Assembly: GCA_037952775.1 (NCBI GenBank)
Contig: JBANAY010000003.1
Location: forward strand, 16,864,001-16,928,000
Length of the DNA stretch: 64,000 bases
Source: Clonostachys chloroleuca
Taxonomy: Eukaryota; Ascomycota; Sordariomycetes; Hypocreales; Bionectriaceae
Reading direction: 5' to 3'
Position 1 is the stretch's first letter, and each line of letters opens with the position of its first letter. A program made the translations under genes and the position numbers. The notes under the pieces are model-generated. The model ran no database searches. It was not told the DNA's origin and saw nothing but the letters and a program-made list of their open reading frames with translations. Shown one piece after another: positions 11,496-23,100 of this stretch.

Positions 11496-13486
11496 TCAGT
11501 CGTCATAATCATCGGATGCCTTCTTCTTTCCCTTCTTCCCTCTAGGCCCTCCTTTGAAATGCTTCTTACTGGACGTAAGCTGCACGTCCTTGGGATCCAG
11601 CCCATTTTCCAGTGCCACCATTGTCCGTGCCTTTCGTCCTGAGATGGCCTTGTCCTTGCCCTGCTCCGTGTACTTGTGGTTGAAAGGCATGCTCATGTGA
11701 CCCTGTGCCGCCTTGGGACCAAAGAAGCCCTTGTCGATGCTCTGCGACTTGGGACCGGCAGGGAGTGGGATGAAGTCCGAGACCAGAGAGTCCGTATCCT
11801 TGTCATCCTCGAGTGATAGAGCGCCAATAGCTGAGTTGAATGCAGCCCGGCGCTTCTCTGGGAGGTGGAGTTCGTCATAGAGCTCCTTGTTGAATTCGTT
11901 TGGCTCCCCGGGATAGTTTGGTGGGGGTTCAACGTAGAGGAGCTTTCCGTTCACGTAGTCCTTGAGAACATATCGTGAAGCACGGGACGAATCTGGCTGT
12001 CCAAGACCTTGGGTTTGGAAGCCACGGGCAGTGGCATACGCCCTCAGGAACTCTTCCGCGGAAGGGATGCCTGTCCCACCCTCTTCAAGAGGTCGAGTCT
12101 TGATATGGATACCGTAGATGGCTTCGAGGAAAGGTTGGGGGATGCGGAGGGTGATGAGGCCAACAGGGCCGCCGTATTCTCTCATTTGATCAATGGGCAG
12201 AACACCGTTGCAGACAAGGTCGGCCTTGGTGAAAGCGAAGTTGGGGAAAACAAGACCAGGACAATCGCAGAGAATCACTTGGTCACTTAGATGGATCGTT
12301 TGGAAATGCTTCGTCTTACCGGGGGTAGACGAAACAGAAACCTTCTTGGCGCCGATAAGGGCGTTGATGGTGGACGATTTACCAACGTTGGGGTAGCCAA
12401 TTAAACCAACTTGAAGTTTGCCCTCCGCTCCTATCATTTGGTCAGTATCACACAAGCACAAGGTACGGGGGTTGAAGTATCCTCACCTGCGTCCGTAGGC
12501 GCATGTCGCAAGAAAATGCCTTCCAATTCTTCAATGGTGAGAATCTTAGTGCCATCATCCTCCTCCTCCTGAGACTCTAGTTGAACTCCGCCGTCTTCGG
12601 CACTTTCTCCCCTTTCCTCCACAGTCTCCTGGGCAGGCTCCTTTCCAGCACCTTTTGATGAACTGGCAGGGACGTCATCATCTGATTCGCTGTCCTCTTC
12701 TCTGGCTTCATTTAGTTCCTTTGCCAAGTGAGCGGAAAAGAATTTGTACGCGATGCTAGCTTCCTTCAAATGATCGGCCCATGCCTTTCGTTGTTTGTAT
12801 GACAACATATCAGCTTTGTTGATGAGCAAAAGATTCTCCTTCTTTGGGTTGACCTCCTTGACATATTGCTCCAAATCTTCAGAGCGGAAAAGGAGGGGGT
12901 TTCGGGCATCGACGATCTGAACCACGAGATCCGATCGCTCGATGACTCGCCAAAGCTGTCGCCAGACCTCGAGATTTCGCTCAAATGGAGTCATCAAGAG
13001 ATCATTATTCTCCTGCAATTCTGCCAAGCCTCGACGCCAGTTGAGAAACGCCTCGCGCTCACGGGAGTCCAGCTCCTGGGCGGTTGTGGAGGCATCCCAC
13101 TTGGGCCGCCGGGGAACCGTGAGTCGGTTCTTGTGAAGTTTGTGTTTTCCGAGGGCGAGGCGCTCCTCGTGCGCGGAGAGCAGGTATGGATTGCGCTGGT
13201 CCGTGTGGATGATCTTGACATTGTTCATCTTCTCCGCGGTGAAGTCGGTGCCCGCCAGCTCGGCGGTGCTCAGGAACTCGTCCAGCGCGCCCTGCTCGGT
13301 GACCGATCGCATCTTGACCCAGGCGGCATCCTGCTTCTCGTTGACGAGATACTGCTCGCCAGTGGTGTGGTTCGTGCGCGCGACGGCGCCGGCCTTCTTT
13401 CTGTCTCCGCCTTTGCCCTTGCCGAACCGGTCGTTCATCAACGAGTTGCCCAGCCCGACGGTGTTTTTGGACTTTGGCAGAACCAT
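11496..13486 (-). CDS. LSG1: Large-subunit GTPase LSG1 (60S export/maturation)
   Basis: Two exons, 13486-12487 and 12430-11496, with a 56-nt intron, giving 644 residues from MVLPKSKNTVGLGNSL. GTPase motifs come in circularly permuted order: G4 LLINKADML before G1 GYPNVGKSS, then the G2-region threonines and G3 DCPG. This order defines the YlqF/LSG1 family. An acidic insertion (DSESDDD to EEEDDG) sits between G4 and G1. The C-terminus is very lysine-rich. LSG1 acts in the cytoplasm at the end of 60S ribosome maturation and is needed for release of the export adapter NMD3. The ATG used follows an upstream in-frame TTG that is not a plausible start in a fungus. Confidence 0.95.
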
Positions 13487-14237
13487 GGTGGGCAAGTTGG
13501 AGTTTGGTCAATCTCTTTATCAATATCGATAAAGTGGCTTATATTCTGAGAGACAGGTTCGATAATTACACGGAAATCCAGGATAAACCCGCGGCGAAAT
13601 GGGATTTATTCAGGCGCTCGCGGGGAGATGTGACTGTTTGGTTTGGACTTTTTCCAGGCTGAATAATGGGAAATGGAGGGGCAAAAATCCAGCATCACAT
13701 CATAGGTGGACGCTCGCACTGTATTTTTTGCTGCCCTAAAGTCGAGGTCCACAGTGCTGAGATAATGGATAACTGTGCTAAGGATTTTCCACGACCCAGT
13801 ATTATTTGTAAATGGAGGGGTCCTAGCAACCGATTGCCCTACCATAGAGATGTGCAGTCTTCAGCATGGCGATGCTCCTGTTCAAATCTCTGGATATTTC
13901 GCAATGATAATTTTTATGAGGATAATAAGAATATGCCCTTTAGAGAAACTTATTCATCTTTGGCTCATGAAATAACCTACAATATGCTTCCCTTGCCTAA
14001 TGGTCATATGTAGACACGCCTGAACTCGTTTGGGAGCTTCAACTCCCCCAAAGGTATCTCAAGAGTGAAACCTCTAAATAGTTTACACAAGGTAACTCAC
14101 GTACTTCGCAGGTTCCAGGGTATCCGTTTATACCAACTATTGTAGGTATGTAATCAATTTTTTTTCCCCACAAACATTAAGTTAAGTACATGCTGAGATT
14201 GATGATCAACCCCCAGTCTTTTCTATCCCATTTCCGC
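13487..14237. other. Intergenic region upstream of LSG1, 3' of POLD2
   Basis: No gene found. It holds a small inverted repeat next to the LSG1 start (listed separately) and a T8 tract near 14158 beyond the POLD2 stop. Confidence 0.55.
13515..13534. repeat. Inverted repeat CTTTATC/GATAAAG upstream of LSG1
   Basis: CTTTATC (13515-13521) and GATAAAG (13528-13534) are perfect reverse complements separated by six bases. It lies 29-48 bp before the LSG1 ATG, probably in the 5' UTR or core promoter. It could be a pair of GATA-factor sites or a small hairpin. Confidence 0.5.
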
Positions 14238-15873
14238 CTACGCTGCCGTGATTTTGACTTTAGTAACCTCGAGTGTTTCTGTGTCAACCAGCACAATCTC
14301 TTTGGTGGCAGAAAAGGATGGCACTGTAATCAGCCGTACAGACTGGCCAGCCGGTCCGCTAACGACCTTGGTCCCGAATTCAGGCTGGCAGCCAACAAAG
14401 TAAAGGTGCGGGCAGTCCTTTAATACGAACGGATCGTCGTCCTGAAATGGATAACTCCCTGGAGAAAGAGAATCACAGTTAGCTTTGACATTGTCAAGTG
14501 ATTGCATAGGATTGCGAGGAATCTCTTACAAAGTGTATCAGGGGCTGTTGGTGCGCAGCACCTCCATCGGCACATGGCCTCCATCATTCCCAGTCGGTCT
14601 TCACTGTTGACGTACTTGTAAACATCGTCAACGTTCTGCCCTCCAGTGCCTAGCGCCCTCCAGCCATCAATCTCTCCCTCCCAGGGGTTTGTAACAATAT
14701 CCAGCCAGCCAGGCTCCTTCGAGCCTGGGGGATTTGTATACTCTCTAGCGTTGGGAAACATCGCCGGGTGAATTGGCTGCTGTGGAAAGCTAGAATTTGC
14801 GGGATCCTGGGGCCCAGGCATAAGCGTCACGGGTATCGATGCTAAGATCTCGGCGAGGAACTCATCGAATAGCTGTGAAGGAACGGCGTTGTATGCGCTG
14901 GCATCATATCCGTATTTCTTGTTCTTGTTGTCTTCCTCCGTGACGGGTTTTACGTCACTCCCGGAGATGGAATTTCCAGCCACAATGAGCCGACTGATCT
15001 CAGATAGTTCAGACTGGGCATCAGGACTGAGAACTTCACCAAGAAGAAATTCCAAGAGAAGTTCAAGTTCGAGCGCATAAGATGCGTCCGACCCCGAGAA
15101 CGCCAAGCCTGAAATGATGGCCACCTTCTTCCTCTTGCCTCCAGTCTGTCCTGACATCTCCTGATCCTCGTCCTTTACTTTCTTCACTCCATTCCCTTGC
15201 GTCCCTGGTTGGCCTGACAAAGCCCATCGCTCAGGCTGCGGAGGCAAATCGGGGAATTTGACATCGATAACTTCGAACTCGCCGTTAGAATTCTCCGTGC
15301 CCATGACCGCCATAATACAACCCGTTGCCAATCCAATCTTGTGAAGAATATCGCCGACGAGTCGGACACGGCCAGAGTCATCCTCAAGCATGATCTCCTC
15401 GGTCTCGTCCTCCTTGAAGTATTTATGCACCGGGTCGGGCTTCGAGATCCACCTATCCTTGCTCACATCCTCGAGGATGTTGGGTTTGTTCTGTAGATTC
15501 ATGTAGACGGTGCCAACAACCCAGCAGAGTTCGCCCTGTCGTACATCGAGGGCTCTTTCCACCTGCTTGGCCGTCTCGTCCCCAATGACGGTGCGTTCCC
15601 AGGCAGCGGCGGCTACCTCCTCCACAGCAGGCTTGATTTTCGTAAGGCGCAAGAAGTACATGTCGCCATATTGCTGTTGGTACGATCGTTGGTGGGATAA
15701 GTTGAAAGTCGTCAGAGGCTTGTACTGTGAGTCGGTACGAGTGCCTACAGAATGTGCCGAATCGCTACCACAGCAGAGCTAAAATCAGCCAATTGTCAAC
15801 TTGAAGTTCGTATGATCACGGCCTACGTGGGTTTATGGAGGAGACTCCCCGATACATCATTGAGGGAGACCAT
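14238..15873 (-). CDS. POL31: DNA polymerase delta small (B) subunit, POLD2/Cdc1/Pol31
   Basis: Three exons, 15873-15827, 15764-14530 and 14458-14238, giving 500 residues. The first exon (MVSLNDVSGSLLHKP) was found by extending the frame across a 62-nt intron; it joins to SQYKPLTTFNLS and YQQQYGDMYFLRLTKIKP. Family marks are the OB-fold segment (ERALDVRQGELCWVVGTVY), LEDDSGRVRLVG, VAIISGLAFSG, LMPGPQDPANSSFPQQPIHP and DTLWSYPFQDDDPF. The phosphoesterase-like domain lacks the catalytic residues of active enzymes, as is normal for this subunit. It bridges the catalytic subunit to the rest of the lagging-strand polymerase. The catalytic subunit POL3 is 43 kb away in this window. The start is ~100 bp from a cluster of ACGCG elements. 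Confidence 0.94.
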
Positions 15874-16235
15874 GGCGGGCTGCCAGCTTTGCTATACTGT
15901 CTGGTAATAGCTGTCTTGTGAGCCAGAAAGGTATTGGCAAGCTCTCAATCTGGCCTGGAACTTTACTTTAGTGGACGCGACGCGTGACACGCGCTGGAGT
16001 GGCGTAAATTGAATGCAGCGGAGTTGGCCGGACTTAGAAATTTAGCGTCGATGTTCATGCCCCGCCAACTTGACCTTCTCAATCGAGTGCCCCTCCTCCA
16101 CAATTGCTGATGATTTAAAATCATAGACTTTTTAGTCGTTTCCCTTTTTTTTCTCTCAATTCTTTTCCTATCTCTTCTCATAAGACATCTTTTGGTGACT
16201 GGTTCACTCTTGAAGATCTAACTCCCTTATTCGCC
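15874..16235. other. Bidirectional promoter, POLD2 / CAF16
   Basis: The 362 bp between two divergent start codons. It holds the MCB-like cluster and, nearer CAF16, a long pyrimidine-rich tract around 16140-16180. Confidence 0.65.
15974..15994. promoter_or_regulatory. MCB-like cluster between POLD2 and CAF16
   Basis: Within 21 bp there are ACGCGA (15975-15980), ACGCGT (15980-15985) and ACGCGC (15989-15994). The cluster is ~105 bp before the POLD2 start and ~240 bp before CAF16. The ACGCGT core is the G1/S (MBF) element of yeasts, fitting a replication gene. Which of the two genes it serves is inferred from distance and function. Confidence 0.7.
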
Positions 16236-17099
16236 ATGTCTGCACCCTCCCACCCCCCCACCATTGAGGTCAACAACCTCTCTTATACCTTCCCCGATTA
16301 CTCGACCGGAGTTCACAACATCTCCTTCGCAGTCCCTCCTCGCTCTCGAACCTTGCTCATCGGTGCCAATGGTGCGGGGAAAACCACCCTTCTGCGCCTC
16401 CTGGCAGGCAAGCGCCTCGCCCCCGGCAACTCAATCGCCATTGGGGGCGTCGACCCTTTCAAGGAGGGTCTCGAAGGCGTGACATACCTCGGCCTCGAAT
16501 GGGTCCTCAACCCCATTGTCCGAACCGATATCGGCGTCAACGAGCTCCTGCGCTCCGTGGGCGGCGACGCATACCCAGACCGAAGGGACGAGCTAGTCGG
16601 CATGCTCGACATTGACACGAATTGGCGCATGCACGCCGTCTCTGACGGCGAGCGCCGCCGTGTCCAGCTCGCGATGGGTCTCCTCCGCCCGTGGACTGTG
16701 CTGCTGCTCGACGAGATCACGGTCGACCTCGACGTCCTCAGCCGAGCCGAGTTCCTGGGCTGGCTGAAGCAGGAGACCGAGAATCGCGAGTGTACAATCG
16801 TCTATGCGACGCACATCCTCGACAACCTCGCGGGTTGGCCGACACACCTCGTCCACATGCACGTCGGCACCATCAAGGAGTGGGATACGACCGAGAACAT
16901 GCTCAGCACTCTGGATTCCTCCGCCGCGCCCTCGGGTAACAGCACGCTCGGAGAGTTGGTCCTCGGCTGGCTGCGGAGCGATCTCAAGGAGCGAGGCCCC
17001 AGAAGCCAGGCGCATCGGGGCCCCGAAGGAAAGACTTACGGCTTTGGCGGTATCAAGATCGGCGGTTATGGAGATGAGTCCAAGCAGAGGGAAGCTTAA
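16236..17099 (+). CDS. CAF16: ABC ATPase CAF16 (CCR4-associated factor 16)
   Basis: A single exon encoding 287 residues, one soluble ABC domain with no membrane segments. Walker A is GANGAGKTT (residue ~46), the signature is VSDGERRRVQL, Walker B is VLLLDEITVDLD, and the switch histidine is in YATHIL. The glycine-rich C-terminus (TYGFGGIKIGGYG) is typical of CAF16. In yeast CAF16 associates with the CCR4-NOT complex; its biochemical job is still poorly defined. Codon choice is biased to C/G third positions. Confidence 0.93.
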   Translation: MSAPSHPPTIEVNNLSYTFPDYSTGVHNISFAVPPRSRTLLIGANGAGKTTLLRLLAGKRLAPGNSIAIGGVDPFKEGLEGVTYLGLEWVLNPIVRTDIGVNELLRSVGGDAYPDRRDELVGMLDIDTNWRMHAVSDGERRRVQLAMGLLRPWTVLLLDEITVDLDVLSRAEFLGWLKQETENRECTIVYATHILDNLAGWPTHLVHMHVGTIKEWDTTENMLSTLDSSAAPSGNSTLGELVLGWLRSDLKERGPRSQAHRGPEGKTYGFGGIKIGGYGDESKQREA

Positions 17100-17666
17100 T
17101 TGACTTAAGCCTGCGAGGGTTTGGCGTTGATCACCCCTGACTCATCTCGGGGTCATCGAGGATGGCGCTCTATTTCATCATTTAGCGGCCGGCGTTTTGG
17201 GTAGGAAAGCATTTAACATGGCGGCATATAAGATTAGGAGGGGAGCTCCTAAGAAACAGCGCACATTCAACGGTGCCAGGCGTTTTTTTTGTGTTTTTTG
17301 TTTTTTTTGCATACTAGGCGTAGGTGTTTCATCAACCTTCGTTCTACGGCGATATAATTCAACAGAGGTACGAACGCAACAACCCGCGTTGCCTATTATC
17401 TCGATCGCTATGATTTCTCTTCAGATAGTTTTGGTTTATTCCTTTTCAACCATGATCATGATACCCTGAATTCAACCCATAGGGCAGTAAGCTAGGCTTA
17501 ACTTACACAATACATATACATGCGTTCATACGTTACGTTATATCACATGAGTTCCACTACCACTAAATAAATAAAGAGAACCGTGAAATCGCTCCTGGGA
17601 CCACAGCGAGGTCCTTCTCTGATATTTCTTTGATTGACTTTTTTAATATCATCATTGAGACGAACC
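17100..17666. other. Convergent intergenic region (CAF16 / CENP-I)
   Basis: Presumed 3' UTRs. Three T-tracts of 6-8 bases lie between 17283 and 17310. No gene seen. Confidence 0.6.
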
Positions 17667-20118
17667 CTAGCTTGCAGTCTCTGCCTGTCCTTCCATCGTG
17701 TTCTTCAGCACCGTCATGGTGGACTTGAGCAACTCTGCTACCCCTGGGAACCCCTTATCCGTAAGCCCATGCAAAACCTTGATCCGATACTCCTGCCAGC
17801 TCAGCTCCATCCCTCCGGAACTCGCAAGTCTGGCCAGACTCGCCTGTGTGACTGGCCCGGCATGCCGGGTGCTTATCGGCTTGCCCTGGGCCATCTCGTT
17901 GTCTTCCAGATCACGCACACTCTCTATACTCTGGTAGCATAGGACCGGCGAGTACGACAGCCCGAATAGGGGGCCGAGTGACGAGCTGCCGTCGACCATG
18001 GGAACGTACTCGGTGAGAGCGGCAACAACCGGGCGAGGGATCAGGCAACCGACGGCGTTCGTGTCGGAGTCGCTGAACGCGCGCGAGCGCCAGAGACAGT
18101 TGCAGAAGTCCATGAGGAAGCCGTTGTACCTGTTCACGTAGGCCCGCTTGTACGACAAGGCATCGTTCTGAGATCCGGTCTGCTGGGAGCGGCTGGACAT
18201 GGCCATCTCGAATCCCTTCTTAAAGGATGCCAGGACGTGGCACAGCCGAGACGTGGCCACGAGCGAGTTGCTGAAGAATGTCATGTAGATGAGGCTGGGG
18301 GCGGCAGCTCGATCCTGATGTGGTTCCGGAGTCTTTCGTCCGATATCAGGCGGACAAACTGCTCGTAGAAGTCGAGGATGGCGGAGAAGGAGGATACGCT
18401 AGGCAATGACTGTGCGAGCGTCTGGGCGAGCATGCCTACATGCTGTACGAGGGCAGAAACTGTCGAGCTGGCGTGGTCTGGAATGACCTGGATGGAGCAG
18501 AGTAGGGCGGACCAGTGACGGAGTAGTCTCGTGTAAAGGGCAAGCAGTTTCGCGTGTGATGAGGGATCTTGGCTCAGGAATGCGGCCTCTAGGGGTTGAA
18601 AGATATGCGAGGATAGTTCTAGAGGGCAAGATTTATCAGAATCTGTCATTTGCTGGGTGTCTGTCCATACTCACTGTCGTATTCATGGAGTGGTGTGTAG
18701 GCCACAATATCAAGAAGCAAATTTCTACGCCCTGCTCCATCCCATATTTTGAAAAAGCGAGCAAAGAAACTGAGCAATACTGGTGGAACGGTCTGATTCA
18801 GGGGTCAGCCAAGTCAATAGAGGGAGATGTACATGCAAGTCTCCCATCTTACCTTTGTATGTAAAACAAACTCCCGAAGAACATCAATAATGTCCCAGAA
18901 TGTGTCTTCATCGGTGCCGCCACTAATCACATCGTCTAAAACTGCTTGTAACCAGTTCGTGATACGCTGGAACGCATCGCCATTTGGAGACAATAAAAGA
19001 AGCTTTTGAAGTAATGGATCCGCGAGGACGGCTACCATCTGATTCGGCAGCTGGATCTTTTCGAGGTTCTGGGCAAGTTTGGTTGCATTTTCGACCTCCT
19101 CTAGAGTGATTGATTTCTGTACTAGAGTCAGTCGTTGCAAAGTCAGCATCTAGGGGGTGAATCACCTCCGAGGCGTGATATGTTTGCACAGAGGGTATCG
19201 CCTTGCGTCTGTGCCCTGAGTTAATTGGTCGATTTACACGGAAACCGTCGTACTGCGAAGGAGCCGCAAGGTCCTGCACAGATTGGGCATGGGCCTCCTG
19301 AATCTCGTCGAGTCTTGCCCGCCATATAGGATCGGGGTGCTTAAAGGCCGAGGCTTTGCCACGAACAGCTTCTGCGACGATAATTTCTGGATAATAATCT
19401 TTGAAGACGCGCAGCAGACCTATCAAAGACGGGTCATTGCCCGTTTGTCTCGAAAGGTTGAGACTTGGAAGCAAATTGGGTCAGGATCATAGATGTATAT
19501 CACAAGTAAATCTTGGGGCTCACAGGTTCTGTATTCGAAACGGCTTGACATGTTTTCTCCTTGTAACCAATGCTAGCAAGTGGCTCAGCTGTGGCCTAGA
19601 TGGCAATGACTTAGCAATGGGACGGATACTTCGCTCAACGGTGGGCGTGAAAGTAAAGGGTCATACCTCGTTGTCGCGGTATCAAGAAGGCAAAACAACA
19701 CCTGGTAAGCTTGGGAGAGGAACCCAGGTGACTCAAGGACGTGATAAACGAGGATGAGCCACCGCAAAAGCGCAGCTTGAATATTCAGAGAGGGTTTCAG
19801 ACGACCATGGCCGAAGCTTCCCACCACACGCAGGCCAACATCACGCGAGACCCGAGTTGCTGGATAGAGATTTCTCAAGATTGCGGCTAGACTTGCTTGG
19901 TCCAGATGGTTAGGAGTCGTTACGAGATCGATCAGGTCGCTGAGCGCATCAGGAAGCAGGCCATGCTCGTACGCTACCGATGTAAGTTCGGCGACAACAG
20001 GCTTGATGTTTATGGTACGAGACTTGGGGGGCAGCTTTGAGGCCTGGACAACGTCGGCGATCAGCAACCGGATATTCTCATCCCTGCCAGAGGGAGCCAT
20101 GCCGGACTCATGGAGCAT
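17667..20118 (-). CDS. mis6: Inner kinetochore protein CENP-I / Mis6 (apparent frameshift)
   Basis: Six exons on the minus strand: 20118-19667, 19595-19524, 19463-19166, 19116-18853, 18792-18675, 18618-17667. Signature stretches include LTSVAYEHGLLPDAL, LIDLVTTPNHLDQASLAAIL, YPATRVSRDVGLRVVG, PQLSHLLALVTRRKHV and FKDYYPEIIV followed by AFKHPDPIWRARLDEI, all typical of the Mis6/CENP-I family. The protein belongs to the CCAN that links CENP-A chromatin to the outer kinetochore. In the last exon the frame breaks at a run of five C on the coding strand (plus strand 18297-18301). Before it the frame reads RIELPPP; after it the frame reads LIYMTFFSNSLVATSRLC. One extra base there gives a continuous 718-residue protein. 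I think this is a base-calling error, because both halves are well conserved. The start is either 20118 or the in-frame ATG at 20100. Confidence 0.85.
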
Positions 20119-23100
20119 AGAACGTCCAGAAGCAATGAAGTCCCAGCACACAGGCTCCGGCCGAGAAAGTATGGCGGGACGCGTCCAGTTCGGAGGAAGG
20201 GCTAATTACGACGCGTCTGAGGCCCGGTACGGACTTCTGAGCGGGACACGGGACTCCGCGTAGCGCCCTGATAGCGCTATCAGCGTATAGGTATGCCCCT
20301 AACGGCATTACTTACTAAGGCAGCCAGGCAGGGTCGTACCAATCGAGGGCCTTGGCACGGTCGGAATTCCCGATTGTATGGCACAGAAGCGAATAGGAGC
20401 CCGGTGGAGCTCCAGGGTCCCTGTGCTGTGCGACGATATACTACAATCCCCCAAATACCACTTGCGGTAGGTATCTTGGGTAGCGGTCTCCATGCCCTAC
20501 CGCCTGACGAGAACCCTGATTACGTAGTGTGTATCACTTCTCAGCTGGGTGGATAAGACGACAAGAGCACTTCTCTTTTCTCGCCCGGATCGATAACTAT
20601 CCATTACTGCATCCGCCCCTCCCTGCATACTACTAGTTGTTAGTATTGAAGCTGTAAGCCGGGATTGCTTTTTCTCCTTTGATTAACTCGCACTTGAAGC
20701 GAGGTCATGCAGGATCCTAACTAGAGTCACACAGTGCCTGCGAGTCCACACAACCAACCGGTTGGCTCAGACAGTGAGCACATGCAATTTCTCAGCCATT
20801 TGCAGGGGACGGCACGTTCCCAAAGTTTGAGCTGGCACTTTCGGGGTGGCTTGGCAGCACCTATGCTTGGTCGACGGAGCTAACCATTACGTGGTAGTGC
20901 ATGCAGCCACCAGGACGATAGCTGACGCGGTTACACGAACAAACGGTCGACGAGGCTCATACAAGAAAGTATAATGGGCAACCACGGCAGGGTTATGGAT
21001 CTGGAGTACCTATACTGATTATGGTGTTACGTAGTAGTCGTCCCCCCTCCTTCGGGCCAGTTGCTGTGCTACTCCGGAACCCGAGAGAGCATGCCTGATA
21101 GGTTATGATAGGAGTCAAGTCGAACAATGGCACCCAATGGGTTTAGCTGGGAGTGCTGACCACATCGTTACCAGCAACTGGGGCAGCTTGGGTCCGGGAG
21201 CTAGGGCCTCCAGACATCCACTCCCACGGGGGTTGTTGTCTTTTACCTTGGTGGCTAAGGGACGGTCTAGACGAGGCAGGCTAAGGGTTGCTAGCCTGTA
21301 GGGCTAACGGCGGATCCCCATCAGGCGGCCAGGGCGAGCAAGGCAAATGGTTGTACCGCCATTGTATAACCACTGAGTTGGAAGACGAGCTTAGGGACGA
21401 AGCTGGTAGGTGTCCGGGGGAAACGCTTCTATGATGCTCGGTGCCGGCCAGGTTCCGGTACTGACAGCGCACAAGACAACACAACCCAGCATAACACTGC
21501 ACAAGCTGCACACCTCCTGACAACTTACCACCCTCCCAATGGAACTTGGGGAAGGTATGTGCTACCTACTGCCTAGCTGCTTATGAGGCTAGCTGTGTGT
21601 GGGTGATGAATTCTCGTCGACGACATTAAAACGGAGACCTGGGGGTCGCACCGACCGTACCTGCCATCCAACCCGCGGCCTCACCTCCACGCAACAGGCA
21701 GGCATGCAGGAAGCATTATGCGGTCTGCACCTGCCTGCACATGCACATGCACCCTCCATTGCCTTAGGCCGGCATGTACCTTTACACATCGGCGGTGGTA
21801 GTACAAAGGTTCAAGTCATACAAAAGCAGCCTGGAGGGGGTGGCACCTACCCTCCACGAGACAAGACTGAGGCCTGCCGCCCGCCCGCCCGCCAATCCAC
21901 GGCAAGTGCCATATCCTGATCGGGGCCCCCAGACCCTCCGCCGCTCCGGAGGTAAGTGGGAGCGAGTGAGTGCGCATCTGCCATGTACATACATGTACGA
22001 TGACTGCAGGCTGCCTCATGTGAAATGTCGTCAAGGAACCCAATCACATCCACTCAATCTCATCCTAGCCTGGAACCCCCGTCCTCGCATCCTTGCAACT
22101 TTTTTGCTCAATCTAACCCACTCGTTCTGCGCCTCGTTGAGGTCACACAAACCGCCCAAATGGGCCATCCATCCCTGGACCGGCTTTGCCTGGAGGGCAG
22201 AATTCCGAACCTCAAGGCGTCAGCAGCGTTCATCTGCCATGTTCCAAACCCTGGTCTATCGGCCAACTGCCATGTCCCTACTCGTCCAAGTCACGACCAC
22301 CCGCGCATCCCGTGCCCCACTGCCTCATCACTTCTGGCTTGAGACAATAAGCATTCCCTCTGTTCAGGCCGAAACTTGGCAGCCAGATATCTGTGTCACC
22401 ATGCCAAAGGTACCTGCCCCTCCGAGGAAACAACTCCTTCTCATACCATCATTGGATAGACTAATCCGATCAGATAAGGGCCATCCAACGTAATGAACAT
22501 CACACGATCCTACCTTGCCAACCATCAAGCTTGGTAGCTTCGTAAATCCGAGTTCAGTTCTCTCAGTTTCATCACGATTGCATCTCTGACCGACACTTTC
22601 GTGGGTCCCAGCCCGCCCGATTCGACTCGAAATCACAACTTGGGCAGATTTTTTCGCCCCAAGCCGCCAGCTCACTGAGGAGAGAAATTCCTACGCAGTG
22701 GTCCAGCCCCATTATCAAGGTCTCCATGAACCAAGCCAGGTCAGCACCATGTTCTCATCGTACATACACTCACCTCGTATTTGAGACGGCATCGCATACT
22801 TCGTGGTGTGTCTGTATCTGAGGGAGACACCTTTCTTTCCCCTTGAGAAGCTACTAGCCTCATGCTAGCCTCCTTGAAGGTAGGGTGGCTCGCCATCATG
22901 CTACCCGCAAACCTCTCGGTTGTCTCAAAACCCTTGAAGGGATTGTTGCCATTTCACCCCTTCACCCTCGGCGAAGCCTGATCAGGCAATTCTCTCAGAG
23001 TTCATCATCTCCTTCGTTCATCCTGGTTACACCAACTGTTCGCTGTACAAAGCCTAGTCGTTCGTTTCCTCCCAACATGTAGCTGACAATTGCCAAGTAC

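Noticed and set aside
18281..18360. A small intron joining the two CENP-I frames
   Set aside because: The only candidate would use a GTCCGC donor and would remove the conserved RLRNHIRIELPPP segment. A one-base homopolymer error explains the data better.
21774..22493. A 239-codon open frame in the 20-24 kb gap, checked as a possible remnant of the GH3 domain
   Set aside because: It has none of the GH3 motifs (such as a KHFPGHG-like segment) and is rich in Pro, Arg and His as in non-coding frames.
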